Assembly (NCBI GenBank): GCA_965247015.1 | Contig: CBDFGG010000002.1 | Coordinates: 258,777-322,776, forward strand | DNA from: JAIXWP01 sp965247015 | GTDB lineage: Bacteria > Bacteroidota > Bacteroidia > Flavobacteriales_D > Sanyastnellaceae | DNA length: 64,000 nt | Direction of reading: 5' to 3' | In this document: positions 33,105-41,645 of the stretch, piece after piece | Position numbering within the stretch: the first letter of the stretch is position 1 | How the letters are laid out: every line of letters begins with the position of its first letter | Translations under genes and position numbers: made by a program | The notes under the pieces: generated by a model | The model's database searches: none | The model's input: the letters and a program-made list of their open reading frames with translations, nothing else | What the model was told of the DNA's origin: nothing

Positions 33105-35105
33105 ATGGCGTTGAACTCAAGAATACCAGAAGGCCCACTCGATCAGAAGTGGACAAAATATAAGAACTCTGTGAAGCTGGTGAATCCAGCGAACAAGAGA
33201 AGCATTGAAGTGATTGTCGTAGGAACCGGCTTGGCTGGTGCTTCTGCTGCAGCATCACTCGCAGAGATGGGATATAAGGTGAAGGCACTTTGTTTCCAAG
33301 ATAGCCCACGCCGCGCGCACTCTATCGCAGCGCAAGGTGGTATCAATGCAGCGAAGAACTATATGAACGATGGTGACAGCACCTTCCGTTTGTTTTATGA
33401 CACGATCAAAGGTGGTGACTACCGTTCACGCGAAGCAAACGTTCACCGTTTGGCCGAGGTTTCTACAAACATCATCGACCAATGCGTGGCACAAGGAGTT
33501 CCATTTGCTCGCGATTACGGCGGATTACTTGACAACCGTTCATTCGGTGGAACTCAAGTATCACGTACGTTTTATGCAAAAGGTCAAACAGGTCAACAGT
33601 TATTGCTAGGAGCATATTCAGCAATGTCAAGACAGGTAGGTAAAGGAAATATTACTTTGCTTAACCGTCATGAAATGTTGGACTTAGTAATCGTTGACGG
33701 AAAGGCACGCGGAATCATCGCGCGCAACATGGTGACTGGTGAGATCGAGCGTCACTCTGCACACGCAGTGGCACTTTGCACAGGTGGATACGGTAACGTA
33801 TTCTTCTTGTCTACAAATGCGATGGGCTCAAACGTTACAGCAGCTTGGAGAGCGCACAGAAGAGGAGCTCTTTTTGCAAATCCATGTTTTACGCAGATTC
33901 ACCCAACATGTATCCCTGTATCAGGTGATCACCAATCTAAATTGACCTTGATGTCGGAGTCGCTCCGTAATGATGGTCGTATTTGGGTTCCAAAATTCAA
34001 AGAAGATGCGGAGGCTATTCGCGCGAAAAAACTTCGCCCAGTAGATCTTCCAGAAGATAGAAGAGATTATTACCTCGAGAGAAGATATCCAGCTTTCGGT
34101 AACCTCGTACCACGTGACATTGCATCACGTGCTGCGAAAGAGCGTTGCGATGAAGGATTTGGTGTGAACTCAACAGGAGAAGCAGTATATCTCGATTTCA
34201 GCGCAGCAATTGTTCGTTACGGAAAGGCAGAAGCAAACGTGAAAGGTTTGCACAATGCGAGCGAAGCTGAAATCATTGCTTTAGGTAAAAAAGTGGTTGC
34301 GTCTAAGTATGGTAACCTATTCCAGATGTACGAGCAGATCGTTGCTGAGAATCCATATGAAACTCCAATGATGATTTATCCAGCGGTTCACTACACGATG
34401 GGTGGATTGTGGGTAGATTATGAATTGATGACTACCATTCCTGGTTGTTATGCATGTGGAGAGGCAAACTTCTCTGATCACGGCGCCAATCGTCTAGGAG
34501 CATCAGCATTGATGCAAGGTTTGGCGGACGGATATTTCGTGTTACCATACACCATAGGTAACTACTTAGCAGACGAAATTCGCACAGGGGCTATTTCAAC
34601 CAATACACCTGAGTTCGAAGAAGCTGAGAAAAACGTGCGTAATCAACTTGAGTCATTCTTCAAAACCAACGGTACGAAGCCGGTTGATTATTTCCACAAG
34701 AAATTAGGAAAGATCATGTGGAATATGTGCGGAATGGCTCGTAACAAGCCAGGCTTGGAGCAAGCGATTGCGGATATTCGTCAGTTGAGAGAAGATTTTT
34801 ACAACAATGTAAAAGTTCCTGGATCGACAAAAGGAATGAACCCAGAATTAGAGAAAGCTGCGCGAGTGGCGGACTTTATTGAATTGGGAGAATTAATGTG
34901 CATCGATGCATTGGATCGCAATGAAAGCTGTGGTGGTCACTTCCGTGAGGAGTATCAAACAGAAGAAGGCGAGGCATTGCGCGATGATGAAAACTACATG
35001 TATGTAGCGGCTTGGGAATTCACAGGAAATCCAAGCGAACCAAAGTTGAACAAAGAAGATTTAGTGTACGAAAACATCAAGGTTTCTGCACGTTCTTACA
35101 AATAA
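33105..35105 (+). CDS. sdhA: Succinate dehydrogenase flavoprotein subunit
   Basis: 666 residues. FAD-binding VVGTGLAGASAAASLAEMG, covalent-FAD histidine at residue 72 in AHSIAAQGGINA, and the catalytic region MGGLWVDYE and GANRLGASALMQGL are all intact. Oxidises succinate to fumarate, or the reverse under anaerobiosis. Length and the extended C-terminus fit the Bacteroidota/epsilon-type flavoprotein. Between sdhC and sdhB. Confidence 0.97.
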   Translation: MALNSRIPEGPLDQKWTKYKNSVKLVNPANKRSIEVIVVGTGLAGASAAASLAEMGYKVKALCFQDSPRRAHSIAAQGGINAAKNYMNDGDSTFRLFYDTIKGGDYRSREANVHRLAEVSTNIIDQCVAQGVPFARDYGGLLDNRSFGGTQVSRTFYAKGQTGQQLLLGAYSAMSRQVGKGNITLLNRHEMLDLVIVDGKARGIIARNMVTGEIERHSAHAVALCTGGYGNVFFLSTNAMGSNVTAAWRAHRRGALFANPCFTQIHPTCIPVSGDHQSKLTLMSESLRNDGRIWVPKFKEDAEAIRAKKLRPVDLPEDRRDYYLERRYPAFGNLVPRDIASRAAKERCDEGFGVNSTGEAVYLDFSAAIVRYGKAEANVKGLHNASEAEIIALGKKVVASKYGNLFQMYEQIVAENPYETPMMIYPAVHYTMGGLWVDYELMTTIPGCYACGEANFSDHGANRLGASALMQGLADGYFVLPYTIGNYLADEIRTGAISTNTPEFEEAEKNVRNQLESFFKTNGTKPVDYFHKKLGKIMWNMCGMARNKPGLEQAIADIRQLREDFYNNVKVPGSTKGMNPELEKAARVADFIELGELMCIDALDRNESCGGHFREEYQTEEGEALRDDENYMYVAAWEFTGNPSEPKLNKEDLVYENIKVSARSYK

Positions 35106-35120
35106 GAAAAATACAAGGCA

Positions 35121-35873
35121 ATGAATCTCACATTGAAAATTTGGCGCCAGAAGAGCACCAATGACCAGGGAAAAATCGTGGAGTACAAGGTGACTGATAT
35201 ATCAGAAGACATGTCATTCCTTGAGATGATCGATGTATTAAACTATGATCTTGTAGAAAAAGGAGATGATCCTGTAACATTTGACCACGACTGCCGCGAA
35301 GGTATTTGTGGAATGTGTAGCATGTTCATCAACGGAGAGGCGCACGGTCCAAACCGTGGCGTTACTACTTGCCAATTGCACATGCGTTCATTTAAAGACG
35401 GAGATACTATTTACATCGAGCCATGGAGAAGCGCTGGTTTCCCAGTGATCAAGGATTTGATGGTAGACCGTGGAGCGTTTGACCGTATCCAACAGGCAGG
35501 TGGATTTATTTCCGTTAATACAAGCGGCCGTACATTGGATGCGAATGCAATCCCAGTTCCAAAAGAGGATGCCGATAAGTCATTCGATGCTGCAACATGC
35601 ATCGGCTGCGGAGCTTGCGTAGCAACGTGTCCAAATGGATCAGCTATGCTTTTCGTATCAGCAAAAGTTTCTCAATACGCATTGCTTCCTCAAGGGCAAG
35701 TAGAGCGTAAAGAGCGCGTGATGAACATGGTGAAAAAGATGGATGAAGAAGGCTTCGGTAACTGTTCAAACATCGGCGCATGTGAAGTACAATGTCCAAA
35801 AGGAATTTCATTGGAAAACATCGCAAGAATGAATCGTGAATATTTAATGGCGACTATTAAGCCAGAGAATTAA
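35121..35873 (+). CDS. sdhB: Succinate dehydrogenase iron-sulfur subunit
   Basis: 250 residues. The [2Fe-2S] ligands lie in CREGICGMC and TTC, the [4Fe-4S] ligands in CIGCGACVATC, and the third cluster in CSNIGACEVQCP. It links the flavin to the cytochrome b. 15 bases after sdhA. A bidirectional terminator follows. Confidence 0.97.
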   Translation: MNLTLKIWRQKSTNDQGKIVEYKVTDISEDMSFLEMIDVLNYDLVEKGDDPVTFDHDCREGICGMCSMFINGEAHGPNRGVTTCQLHMRSFKDGDTIYIEPWRSAGFPVIKDLMVDRGAFDRIQQAGGFISVNTSGRTLDANAIPVPKEDADKSFDAATCIGCGACVATCPNGSAMLFVSAKVSQYALLPQGQVERKERVMNMVKKMDEEGFGNCSNIGACEVQCPKGISLENIARMNREYLMATIKPEN

Positions 35874-35893
35874 AATAATATTTCGTTATGATT

Positions 35894-35927
35894 AAAAGCC
35901 CCAAGACTTGTCTTGGGGCTTTTTTTA
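35894..35927. terminator. Bidirectional terminator between sdhB and the CvpA gene
   Basis: AAAAGCCCCAAGA pairs with TCTTGGGGCTTTT, flanked by T runs on both strands. The stop codon of the minus-strand CvpA gene (35925-35927) is at its edge. Confidence 0.92.
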
Positions 35928-36461
35928 TGGTTGCTGAATGACTTCTTCTGTGGAGGTGGTGACCGCTTTATAAAACTCGCTCTCTTTCAATGATGGCAAC
36001 ACTTTCAGAGAAAAATTATAAATGGGTTTGTAGAAAAAGGATTTGTCTTTTTGCTCCTGAGGAAGCACAGAGACCTTTTCATCTACACTATTAAAAATGA
36101 CGAAAAGAAGACTCAATGAAAGAATAAATTTCACCAACGAAAAACATGCTCCGGCAATTTGATTCCACTTTTCGGCACCACCAGCTTTGATGGATTTAGT
36201 AATTAATTTTCCAAGAAAATATAATCCTACAATGACTAAAGCGAGAATTAAAACAAAAGAGATGATGGGTAAATTATCAGATTCAATATGCATTTCATCG
36301 CGTAAATAGACACTTACCCAATCGCTTAGGTGAATGCCTAAATACACTCCAACAAAAAGCGATAAGAGCGAAAAAATTTCCATCACAAAGCCATTTTTCC
36401 AACCGCGATAAAGAGAGAATAATAATGGAATGGCAATGATGATATCAATATAACTGATCAT
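35925..36461 (-). CDS. CvpA family membrane protein
   Basis: 178 residues with four predicted transmembrane helices. The N-terminus YIDIIIAIPLLFSLYRGWKNGFVMEIFSLLSLFVGVYLG carries the family's RG-x2-xG signature after the first helix. In E. coli CvpA is needed for colicin V production and envelope robustness; the role here is unknown. 15 bases after the NTF2-like gene on the same strand. Confidence 0.9.
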   Translation of the reverse strand: MISYIDIIIAIPLLFSLYRGWKNGFVMEIFSLLSLFVGVYLGIHLSDWVSVYLRDEMHIESDNLPIISFVLILALVIVGLYFLGKLITKSIKAGGAEKWNQIAGACFSLVKFILSLSLLFVIFNSVDEKVSVLPQEQKDKSFFYKPIYNFSLKVLPSLKESEFYKAVTTSTEEVIQQP

Positions 36462-36476
36462 AAAAAAGAGAGAGAT

Positions 36477-36899
36477 TTAAAAATTGTCGTAGTAAGTATA
36501 GTCCTTTACAATTTGGCCATTTTCAATGGTGAATATCGTGCAAATAGGCAATGTAAATTTCAAATTCTCTGGCGCCGTTCCAGTCGATATAAATTCAACA
36601 ATAACGGTGTTTTCACCACTGGTATGAATACGCTTTACCTCATCATGAAGGTCAGGAAAAAGAAATTCCATCTCACTATATTTTTTCACAATATCCTCTC
36701 GTGTTTGTTGCACGAGCTCCGTTCCAAAACTAGGGTCGAGAAATTCGGCACTCGGAGCATACATCTCTGACATGGCTTTCCAGTCGTGCTTATTGAAATT
36801 TTCGAAGTAGGTTTTGATAAATGCTTCGTTTTCTGATTGGACGTTCTTGCATCCCGCCAAGACCATCACTAGTGCAATTAGAGGTAGTAGTGTTTTCAT
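36477..36899 (-). CDS. NTF2-like (SnoaL-type) lipoprotein
   Basis: 140 residues. The signal peptide ends in a lipobox, MVLAGC, so the protein is lipid-anchored. The mature part has the cone-shaped NTF2 pattern: FIKTYFENFNKHDWKAMSEMYAPSAEFLDP near the start and a final sheet ending in KDYTYYDNF. Such folds bind small molecules or catalyse simple isomerisations; no catalytic residue can be named. First gene of a two-gene transcript with the CvpA gene. Confidence 0.85.
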   Translation of the reverse strand: MKTLLPLIALVMVLAGCKNVQSENEAFIKTYFENFNKHDWKAMSEMYAPSAEFLDPSFGTELVQQTREDIVKKYSEMEFLFPDLHDEVKRIHTSGENTVIVEFISTGTAPENLKFTLPICTIFTIENGQIVKDYTYYDNF

Positions 36900-37033
36900 A
36901 TATCAAAGGTAATTTTTTATTCTAATCTCTACATTCTGTAGCGAAATCCTACACTTGTTTTTTCATGCGGGTTTTCAGAATGCCCGATTTTACTAGGGTT
37001 TCAAAGATTTTGGCATGTTGGCATCGTTTTGAC

Positions 37034-37058
37034 TAATGGTAGAATCAAATAACCATTA
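37034..37058. promoter_or_regulatory. Inverted repeat before the PepSY-like gene
   Basis: TAATGGT and ACCATTA (37034-37040 and 37052-37058) form perfect 7-base arms 11 bases apart, 12 bases before the ATG. Could be an operator or a leader hairpin. Confidence 0.35.
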
Positions 37059-37070
37059 AATTTTTAAGAT

Positions 37071-37373
37071 ATGAAAAAGTTAGTCATCATCGCCCTCGTG
37101 CTATCGTCAACTGCAGCGTTTGCTACATCTGACACAACAACAGTCAATCAATCAACCGTTATCGCGTTGAATGAAACAGAAAAGCCTGTGAAGCAAGAAG
37201 AGCTCCCACAAGCAGTTAAGGATACGCTTAGCAAGGCTCCTTATGCGGATTGGAAAGTAGAACAAGCTTTCTGGGGAACAACAGAAGCTGGAGAGTACTA
37301 CAGAATCGAGCTTTCTAAGGCTGATGTTAAGCAGTCTGTGAAATTGACCAAAGAAGGTCAACTTGTTAAATAA
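37071..37373 (+). CDS. Small exported protein, PepSY-like
   Basis: 100 residues. A signal peptide (MKKLVIIALVLSSTAAFA) is followed by a single small domain of about 70 residues (QEELPQAVKDTLSKAP, then DWKVEQAFWG and GEYYRIEL) that fits the PepSY-like (PF11396) beta-lactamase-inhibitor-type fold. Such proteins are thought to act in the periplasm as inhibitors or sensors. It stands directly before the NtrC/hybrid kinase genes and could be one of their targets; that is an inference. Confidence 0.75.
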   Translation: MKKLVIIALVLSSTAAFATSDTTTVNQSTVIALNETEKPVKQEELPQAVKDTLSKAPYADWKVEQAFWGTTEAGEYYRIELSKADVKQSVKLTKEGQLVK

Positions 37374-37393
37374 GGTTATAGATTGGTGTGGGG

Positions 37394-37427
37394 GAGGCCG
37401 GTCTTAGCGATCGGCCTCTTTATTTTT
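37394..37427 (+). terminator. Terminator after the PepSY-like gene
   Basis: GAGGCCGGTC-TTAGC-GATCGGCCTC (one G-U pair) followed by TTTATTTTT. The same T-rich tail contains TATTTTTG (37421-37428), a consensus -7 box that may start the next transcript. Confidence 0.85.
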
Positions 37428-37452
37428 GATTGGATTACTAAAGTAGCTGATT

Positions 37453-38784
37453 ATGACTAAAATTTTGGTGGTAGAAGATGATGTGACCTTTGCGAAAATT
37501 TTGGAGCGATTACTATTGAGTAATGGATTTACGGTAGAAGTCGCGTTCAGTAAAAAAACAGCTCAGGTCCTTCTTGAATCAAATGCATTTGATCTGCTCT
37601 TGCTGGACTATCGCCTGCCAGATGGTACGGGACTGGAAGTATTTGAAGCGGCACGAAATCGAAATGCCCAAATACCTGCAATCATCATGACCAATTTCAA
37701 TGATGTGAGAACCGCCGTGAACGCGATTCGATCCGGAGCATTTGACTATATCACCAAACCAGTGCATCACGAAGAACTTTTGATGCAAATTAACTTAGCG
37801 GTTCAAAAACGAGAAATCATCGTCGATGCAAAATTACCCGTGGTGTCTAATATGGTCATCGGGAAGTGTAAGGCTTCGAAGGATTTATATGAACAAATTA
37901 AATTAATTGCACCTACCAATCTTTCCGTTATTATTCATGGTGAAACGGGCACAGGCAAAGAACACGTTGCTCGTCGTATTCATGAACAGAGCGATCGATC
38001 TAAGTTTCCATTTGTAGCCATTGACTGCGGCACCCTCATTACTGAATTTGCAGCGAGTGAATTATTCGGTCACTTAAAAGGTGCATTCACCGGGGCGTTA
38101 TCTACGAAAAAAGGAAAGTTTGAAGAAGCGAATAAAGGAACGGTGTTCCTAGATGAGATAGGAAATTTATCCTATGATGTGCAAGTGAAACTGCTGCGTG
38201 TGCTGCAAGAAAGAATAATTGTCCCTCTTGGCAGTAATAAAGAAATTCCCATAGATATTCGAATCATTGCCGCATCAAATGATGACCTGCAGAGTGCTGT
38301 GTCGAAAGGGAAATTTAGAGAGGACTTATTTTACAGATTAAATGAATTTAAAATTAGTGTTCCTCCATTGCGGGAGCGCATGGCCGACCTACCACAATTT
38401 ATTGATCATTTTATCATTGAAGCAAATGAGTCTATCAAAAGAAACGTGAGAGGTTGCTCACCGGATGTCATTAAAGTGCTCTCGAGTTATGATTGGCCAG
38501 GAAATGTGCGAGAGTTGAAAAATATGATTCGAAGAATGGTGCTGTTGACTCCTGGAGAGGAAGTGCAAATGAGCGCGCTACCAATGGAGATGAGCATGAC
38601 GATGCAATCGCGCACACGGACGTCATCCAATGATTTGAAGTTGGTGCAAGAGGAGAATGAAAAAGCACTTATTGAGAAAGTTTTATTTGAAGTAAAATTC
38701 AATAAATCAAAAGCGTCGAAGATTCTAAACATCGACCGAAGTACACTCTATGCTAAGATGGAAAAATACGGCATAGACGGGTAA
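37453..38784 (+). CDS. NtrC-family sigma-54-dependent response regulator
   Basis: 443 residues in three modules. The receiver domain (1-120) has the phospho-acceptor Asp52 in LLDYRLPDG. The AAA+ domain has Walker A GETGTGKE (163-170), the sigma-54 contact loop GAFTGA (210-215) and Walker B VFLDEIGNL (231-239). The C-terminal Fis-type helix-turn-helix is NKSKASKILNIDRSTLYAKM. It should activate sigma-54 promoters when phosphorylated by the hybrid kinase 12 bases downstream. Intact GAFTGA means true activation, not only repression. Target genes are unknown; no good -24/-12 site is seen upstream. Confidence 0.95.
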   Translation: MTKILVVEDDVTFAKILERLLLSNGFTVEVAFSKKTAQVLLESNAFDLLLLDYRLPDGTGLEVFEAARNRNAQIPAIIMTNFNDVRTAVNAIRSGAFDYITKPVHHEELLMQINLAVQKREIIVDAKLPVVSNMVIGKCKASKDLYEQIKLIAPTNLSVIIHGETGTGKEHVARRIHEQSDRSKFPFVAIDCGTLITEFAASELFGHLKGAFTGALSTKKGKFEEANKGTVFLDEIGNLSYDVQVKLLRVLQERIIVPLGSNKEIPIDIRIIAASNDDLQSAVSKGKFREDLFYRLNEFKISVPPLRERMADLPQFIDHFIIEANESIKRNVRGCSPDVIKVLSSYDWPGNVRELKNMIRRMVLLTPGEEVQMSALPMEMSMTMQSRTRTSSNDLKLVQEENEKALIEKVLFEVKFNKSKASKILNIDRSTLYAKMEKYGIDG

Positions 38785-38796
38785 TTGAAATAAACT

Positions 38797-41214
38797 ATGG
38801 CCGTAAAGACAAGCATCCGGACTAAAATTGCGATCACCTGTTTTGTCGGTGCAGTGGCGCTATGTCTTGCTTTTTTTATTAACTCCAGAGCTTATAAGGC
38901 CATTCATTCATCAGTGGATGAGCTGACAAATCCGCAAGTGAAATTGTCATTGGTCAATAATATTTTATTTCAAATTCAAGGAATGGAGGATGCTTATCAA
39001 GAAGCAATCCTAGCCCCGAAAAGCAAAAAGATCAATGAGTTTATAGCCCGACATGATTCTACAGTGCTTGTCATTCAGTCGTTTCAGGAGGTTTCAAAAG
39101 ACGATACGTTACAATTAGCATTAACGGATTCTATTTTGCACTTGCTGGCGGTGCGTCAAAGTATTCTTCAGAATTATTTTTTTTACAGAAAAAAATTAAT
39201 CACCAACCAGCCTTTCAAAGAACAATTATTAGAGTTGGATTCTACACTGCAAGCGCAGAGTACTGTCGTGGATAGTTTGGTAATTCAACGAAAAGAGTTA
39301 GAAAGTAACAGCAGCTACGATACAATTGGTGAGGAAAGCTCTAAAAATTGGTGGAGCAAAATTTTCGGAAGTACGAAAAAGAAAAGCCCGACTATCAAGA
39401 GATCGGAGACCAACTCCACGGAGACCACTACAGATACGCTATTGCTGACCAAGAAGAATTATGATGATAGTCTTGCTCGATCCGTTATCAATGAGATAAT
39501 CGTAGAACAAGAATCAAGAAGAAGTGATTTCTTTTCTAGAGAGGCTGAATTGAATAAAATCGATCACCTTTTTCATTTAAAAATAAATGAGCTTCTGCTC
39601 ACCGTGCAACGAAATATAGAGCAGCAAACCAAAGCTACTTCTGAACTTTCAGAGCAAACCATATCAAGCACATTGAACACATTCATTATCGTGATAGTCT
39701 TGTTCATTGTACTATCCACTGCCATCGCTATCATGATTGCGTGGGATGTCACGAGGGCCAATCGTTATAGAGAGCAGTTGGAGCTTGCAAAATTAGAGGC
39801 GGAGCAAAATAGTATTACCCGTCAGAGATTCTTGAGCAATATGAGTCATGAAATCCGGACACCTCTTCAATCAATCGTAGGTTATTCGGATATGTTGCAT
39901 TCAAAATTTCCACGAGAAAAATATGTGTCGGCCATTATGGAATCGTCGCACCATCTTCTAGAAATCGTTAATGAGATTTTGGATTTTCAAAAAATTCAAA
40001 CCGCTGGAATAGTATTGCGAAAGGAGCCTTATGATCTATTGCACGCGGTAGAGCAAGTCAAACAAATTTTTGAATTGGAGGCTTCGAAACGCTCGATTTC
40101 GCTGACTACAGCATATCAAGGAGTGGAAGAGGTGTTGTTAAATGGAGATGAATATCGCATCAAGCAAATTTTGATCAATCTCATCGGTAATGCGATCAAG
40201 TTTACGACAGAAGGTGGCATTCATTTGAAGGTGGATGTAGTACAAAAACCAAAAGTTAGTTATCTGCAATTAGAGGTATCAGATACGGGAGTGGGAATTC
40301 CTGCAGCAGATCAAGATCGCATTTTTCAAGAATTCGAACAGATCGAAGTGCCAATGGAAAAACGCCGTCAGGGCACAGGATTAGGGCTCAGTATTGTGAA
40401 GTCAATTGTAGAGGCGCACAAGGGGACAATTCAATTGAAAAGTGAAGAAGGAAAAGGAACGAGTATTACCATTACGCTACCAGCAGAAATTCTCAGTGAG
40501 GGTATCACATCTGCGATTGTAACTATGCCGTCATTTCATTTACCAAAATCACTAGAATTATGGATGGTGGATGATGATGAATTGATATTGAGCTTGGTTT
40601 CAAAAATGCTGCATCAGCAGGACATTCACCATCGCGTTTTTAATAATGCGGATGCGATGTTGCACGCGGCAGAATCAGGGCGCCCGCATGTGGTGCTCAT
40701 TGATTATCGCATGCCCGACATGAATGGTTTGGATGTATTGGTAAAATTGAAATCGATCTTGCCAAGTTTCGTTCGGTATATATCGGTTACTGCTCAAGCG
40801 CTACCAGAAGAAATGGAAGAGTTGCGACGAACGGGGTTCGATGATATTCTATTGAAGCCCTTCCGAGTGGAAGATTTTATTTCAATGCTGGAAAAACAGT
40901 TTCAAAGAAATAGTGAAACACTCACCGCCATGTTTGTCAACGATCATGAAACAATCCATACCATTCTCACGCAGTTTAAAGAGGATACAGCAAGCGATCT
41001 CCATTTATTGAGGTCATTCACCGACACGACTCATTCGGATGATTACGCGCTCTTATTTCATCGCGTAGCCGGACGGTGTGGTCAAGTTGGCTTTTCTCAT
41101 TGGTCGATGTATTTCAGGTGCTTGGAGCTGGAATGCCGTGCCAAGAAGATTTCAGTTAGTGAGCAAGAGAAATTTGTAGCGGAACAAGCGCTAGTATTCA
41201 TGCTTGCAAGCTAA
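38797..41214 (+). CDS. Hybrid sensor histidine kinase with receiver and Hpt domains
   Basis: 805 residues. One helix at about 12-28, a periplasmic helical sensor region (30-290), and a second helix at about 294-314. HisKA with His351 in FLSNMSHEIRTPLQ, HATPase with the N box NLIGNAIKF (461-469) and G boxes DTGVGIP and GTGLGLSI. A receiver with Asp636 in LIDYRMPD and a C-terminal Hpt-like segment with His755 in LLFHRVAGRCGQVGF complete it. This order (kinase, receiver, Hpt) gives a full phosphorelay ending on the NtrC-type regulator immediately upstream. The signal is unknown. Confidence 0.93.
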   Translation: MAVKTSIRTKIAITCFVGAVALCLAFFINSRAYKAIHSSVDELTNPQVKLSLVNNILFQIQGMEDAYQEAILAPKSKKINEFIARHDSTVLVIQSFQEVSKDDTLQLALTDSILHLLAVRQSILQNYFFYRKKLITNQPFKEQLLELDSTLQAQSTVVDSLVIQRKELESNSSYDTIGEESSKNWWSKIFGSTKKKSPTIKRSETNSTETTTDTLLLTKKNYDDSLARSVINEIIVEQESRRSDFFSREAELNKIDHLFHLKINELLLTVQRNIEQQTKATSELSEQTISSTLNTFIIVIVLFIVLSTAIAIMIAWDVTRANRYREQLELAKLEAEQNSITRQRFLSNMSHEIRTPLQSIVGYSDMLHSKFPREKYVSAIMESSHHLLEIVNEILDFQKIQTAGIVLRKEPYDLLHAVEQVKQIFELEASKRSISLTTAYQGVEEVLLNGDEYRIKQILINLIGNAIKFTTEGGIHLKVDVVQKPKVSYLQLEVSDTGVGIPAADQDRIFQEFEQIEVPMEKRRQGTGLGLSIVKSIVEAHKGTIQLKSEEGKGTSITITLPAEILSEGITSAIVTMPSFHLPKSLELWMVDDDELILSLVSKMLHQQDIHHRVFNNADAMLHAAESGRPHVVLIDYRMPDMNGLDVLVKLKSILPSFVRYISVTAQALPEEMEELRRTGFDDILLKPFRVEDFISMLEKQFQRNSETLTAMFVNDHETIHTILTQFKEDTASDLHLLRSFTDTTHSDDYALLFHRVAGRCGQVGFSHWSMYFRCLELECRAKKISVSEQEKFVAEQALVFMLAS

Positions 41215-41281
41215 TAGGCCTTTTGTGTATCGTACAATATTTTCGTTATATCTTCGTTGGACGCACACCAAATTCACTACC

Positions 41282-41566
41282 ATGCTTACTAAAAGATTCA
41301 CTATCATTCTCGGAGTTATCGCGACTCTATTACTCGTTCCACTTATTGCAATGCAATTCACTTCTGAGGTGAATTGGTCGCCTGCTGATTTTTTAATCAT
41401 GGGGCTCATGCTCTTGGCAGTGGGCGCCGGTATAGAGATTGTTCTCAGAAAAGTAACGAGTACAAGAGGCAGAGTAATTCTCTGCGTTGCGATTCTCGGA
41501 GTGTTTCTGCTATTATGGGCAGAAATGGCAGTCGGGATCTTCAACTCACCGATTGCGGGTAGTTGA
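41282..41566 (+). CDS. Small membrane protein of unknown function
   Basis: 94 residues with three predicted transmembrane helices (about 6-24, 35-52, 65-85). The start at ATG 41282 is preferred to a longer frame because a plausible promoter (TTG 41223, 23 bases, TATCTTCG 41249-41256) lies upstream. It resembles small uncharacterised membrane proteins common in Bacteroidota. Single-gene unit closed by a UUCG-type terminator. No function can be given. Confidence 0.75.
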   Translation: MLTKRFTIILGVIATLLLVPLIAMQFTSEVNWSPADFLIMGLMLLAVGAGIEIVLRKVTSTRGRVILCVAILGVFLLLWAEMAVGIFNSPIAGS

Positions 41567-41602
41567 GGTTTCATGCGCTCAAACAAGGGTTTCATAAAAT
41601 GG

Positions 41603-41628
41603 GAAGGCTCCTTCGGGGGCCTTCGTTT
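41603..41628 (+). terminator. Terminator with a TTCG tetraloop
   Basis: GAAGGCTCC-TTCG-GGGGCCTTC: a 9-base stem with one wobble pair and the very stable UUCG loop, followed by GTTTAT. Confidence 0.85.
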
Positions 41629-41635
41629 ATATTTA
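41628..41635 (+). promoter_or_regulatory. -7-like box of the propeller kinase gene
   Basis: TATATTTA, one base off TAnnTTTG, 10 bases before the ATG at 41646. It abuts the preceding terminator. Confidence 0.35.
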
Positions 41636-41645
41636 CCCTTGCATT

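Noticed and set aside
37005..37036. Possible sigma-54 promoter (TTGGCATG ... TTGGCATCG ... TTTTGAC) upstream of the PepSY-like gene
   Set aside because: The spacing between the GG and GC dinucleotides is wrong by one to three bases and the TTGCA/T element is missing in every register tried.
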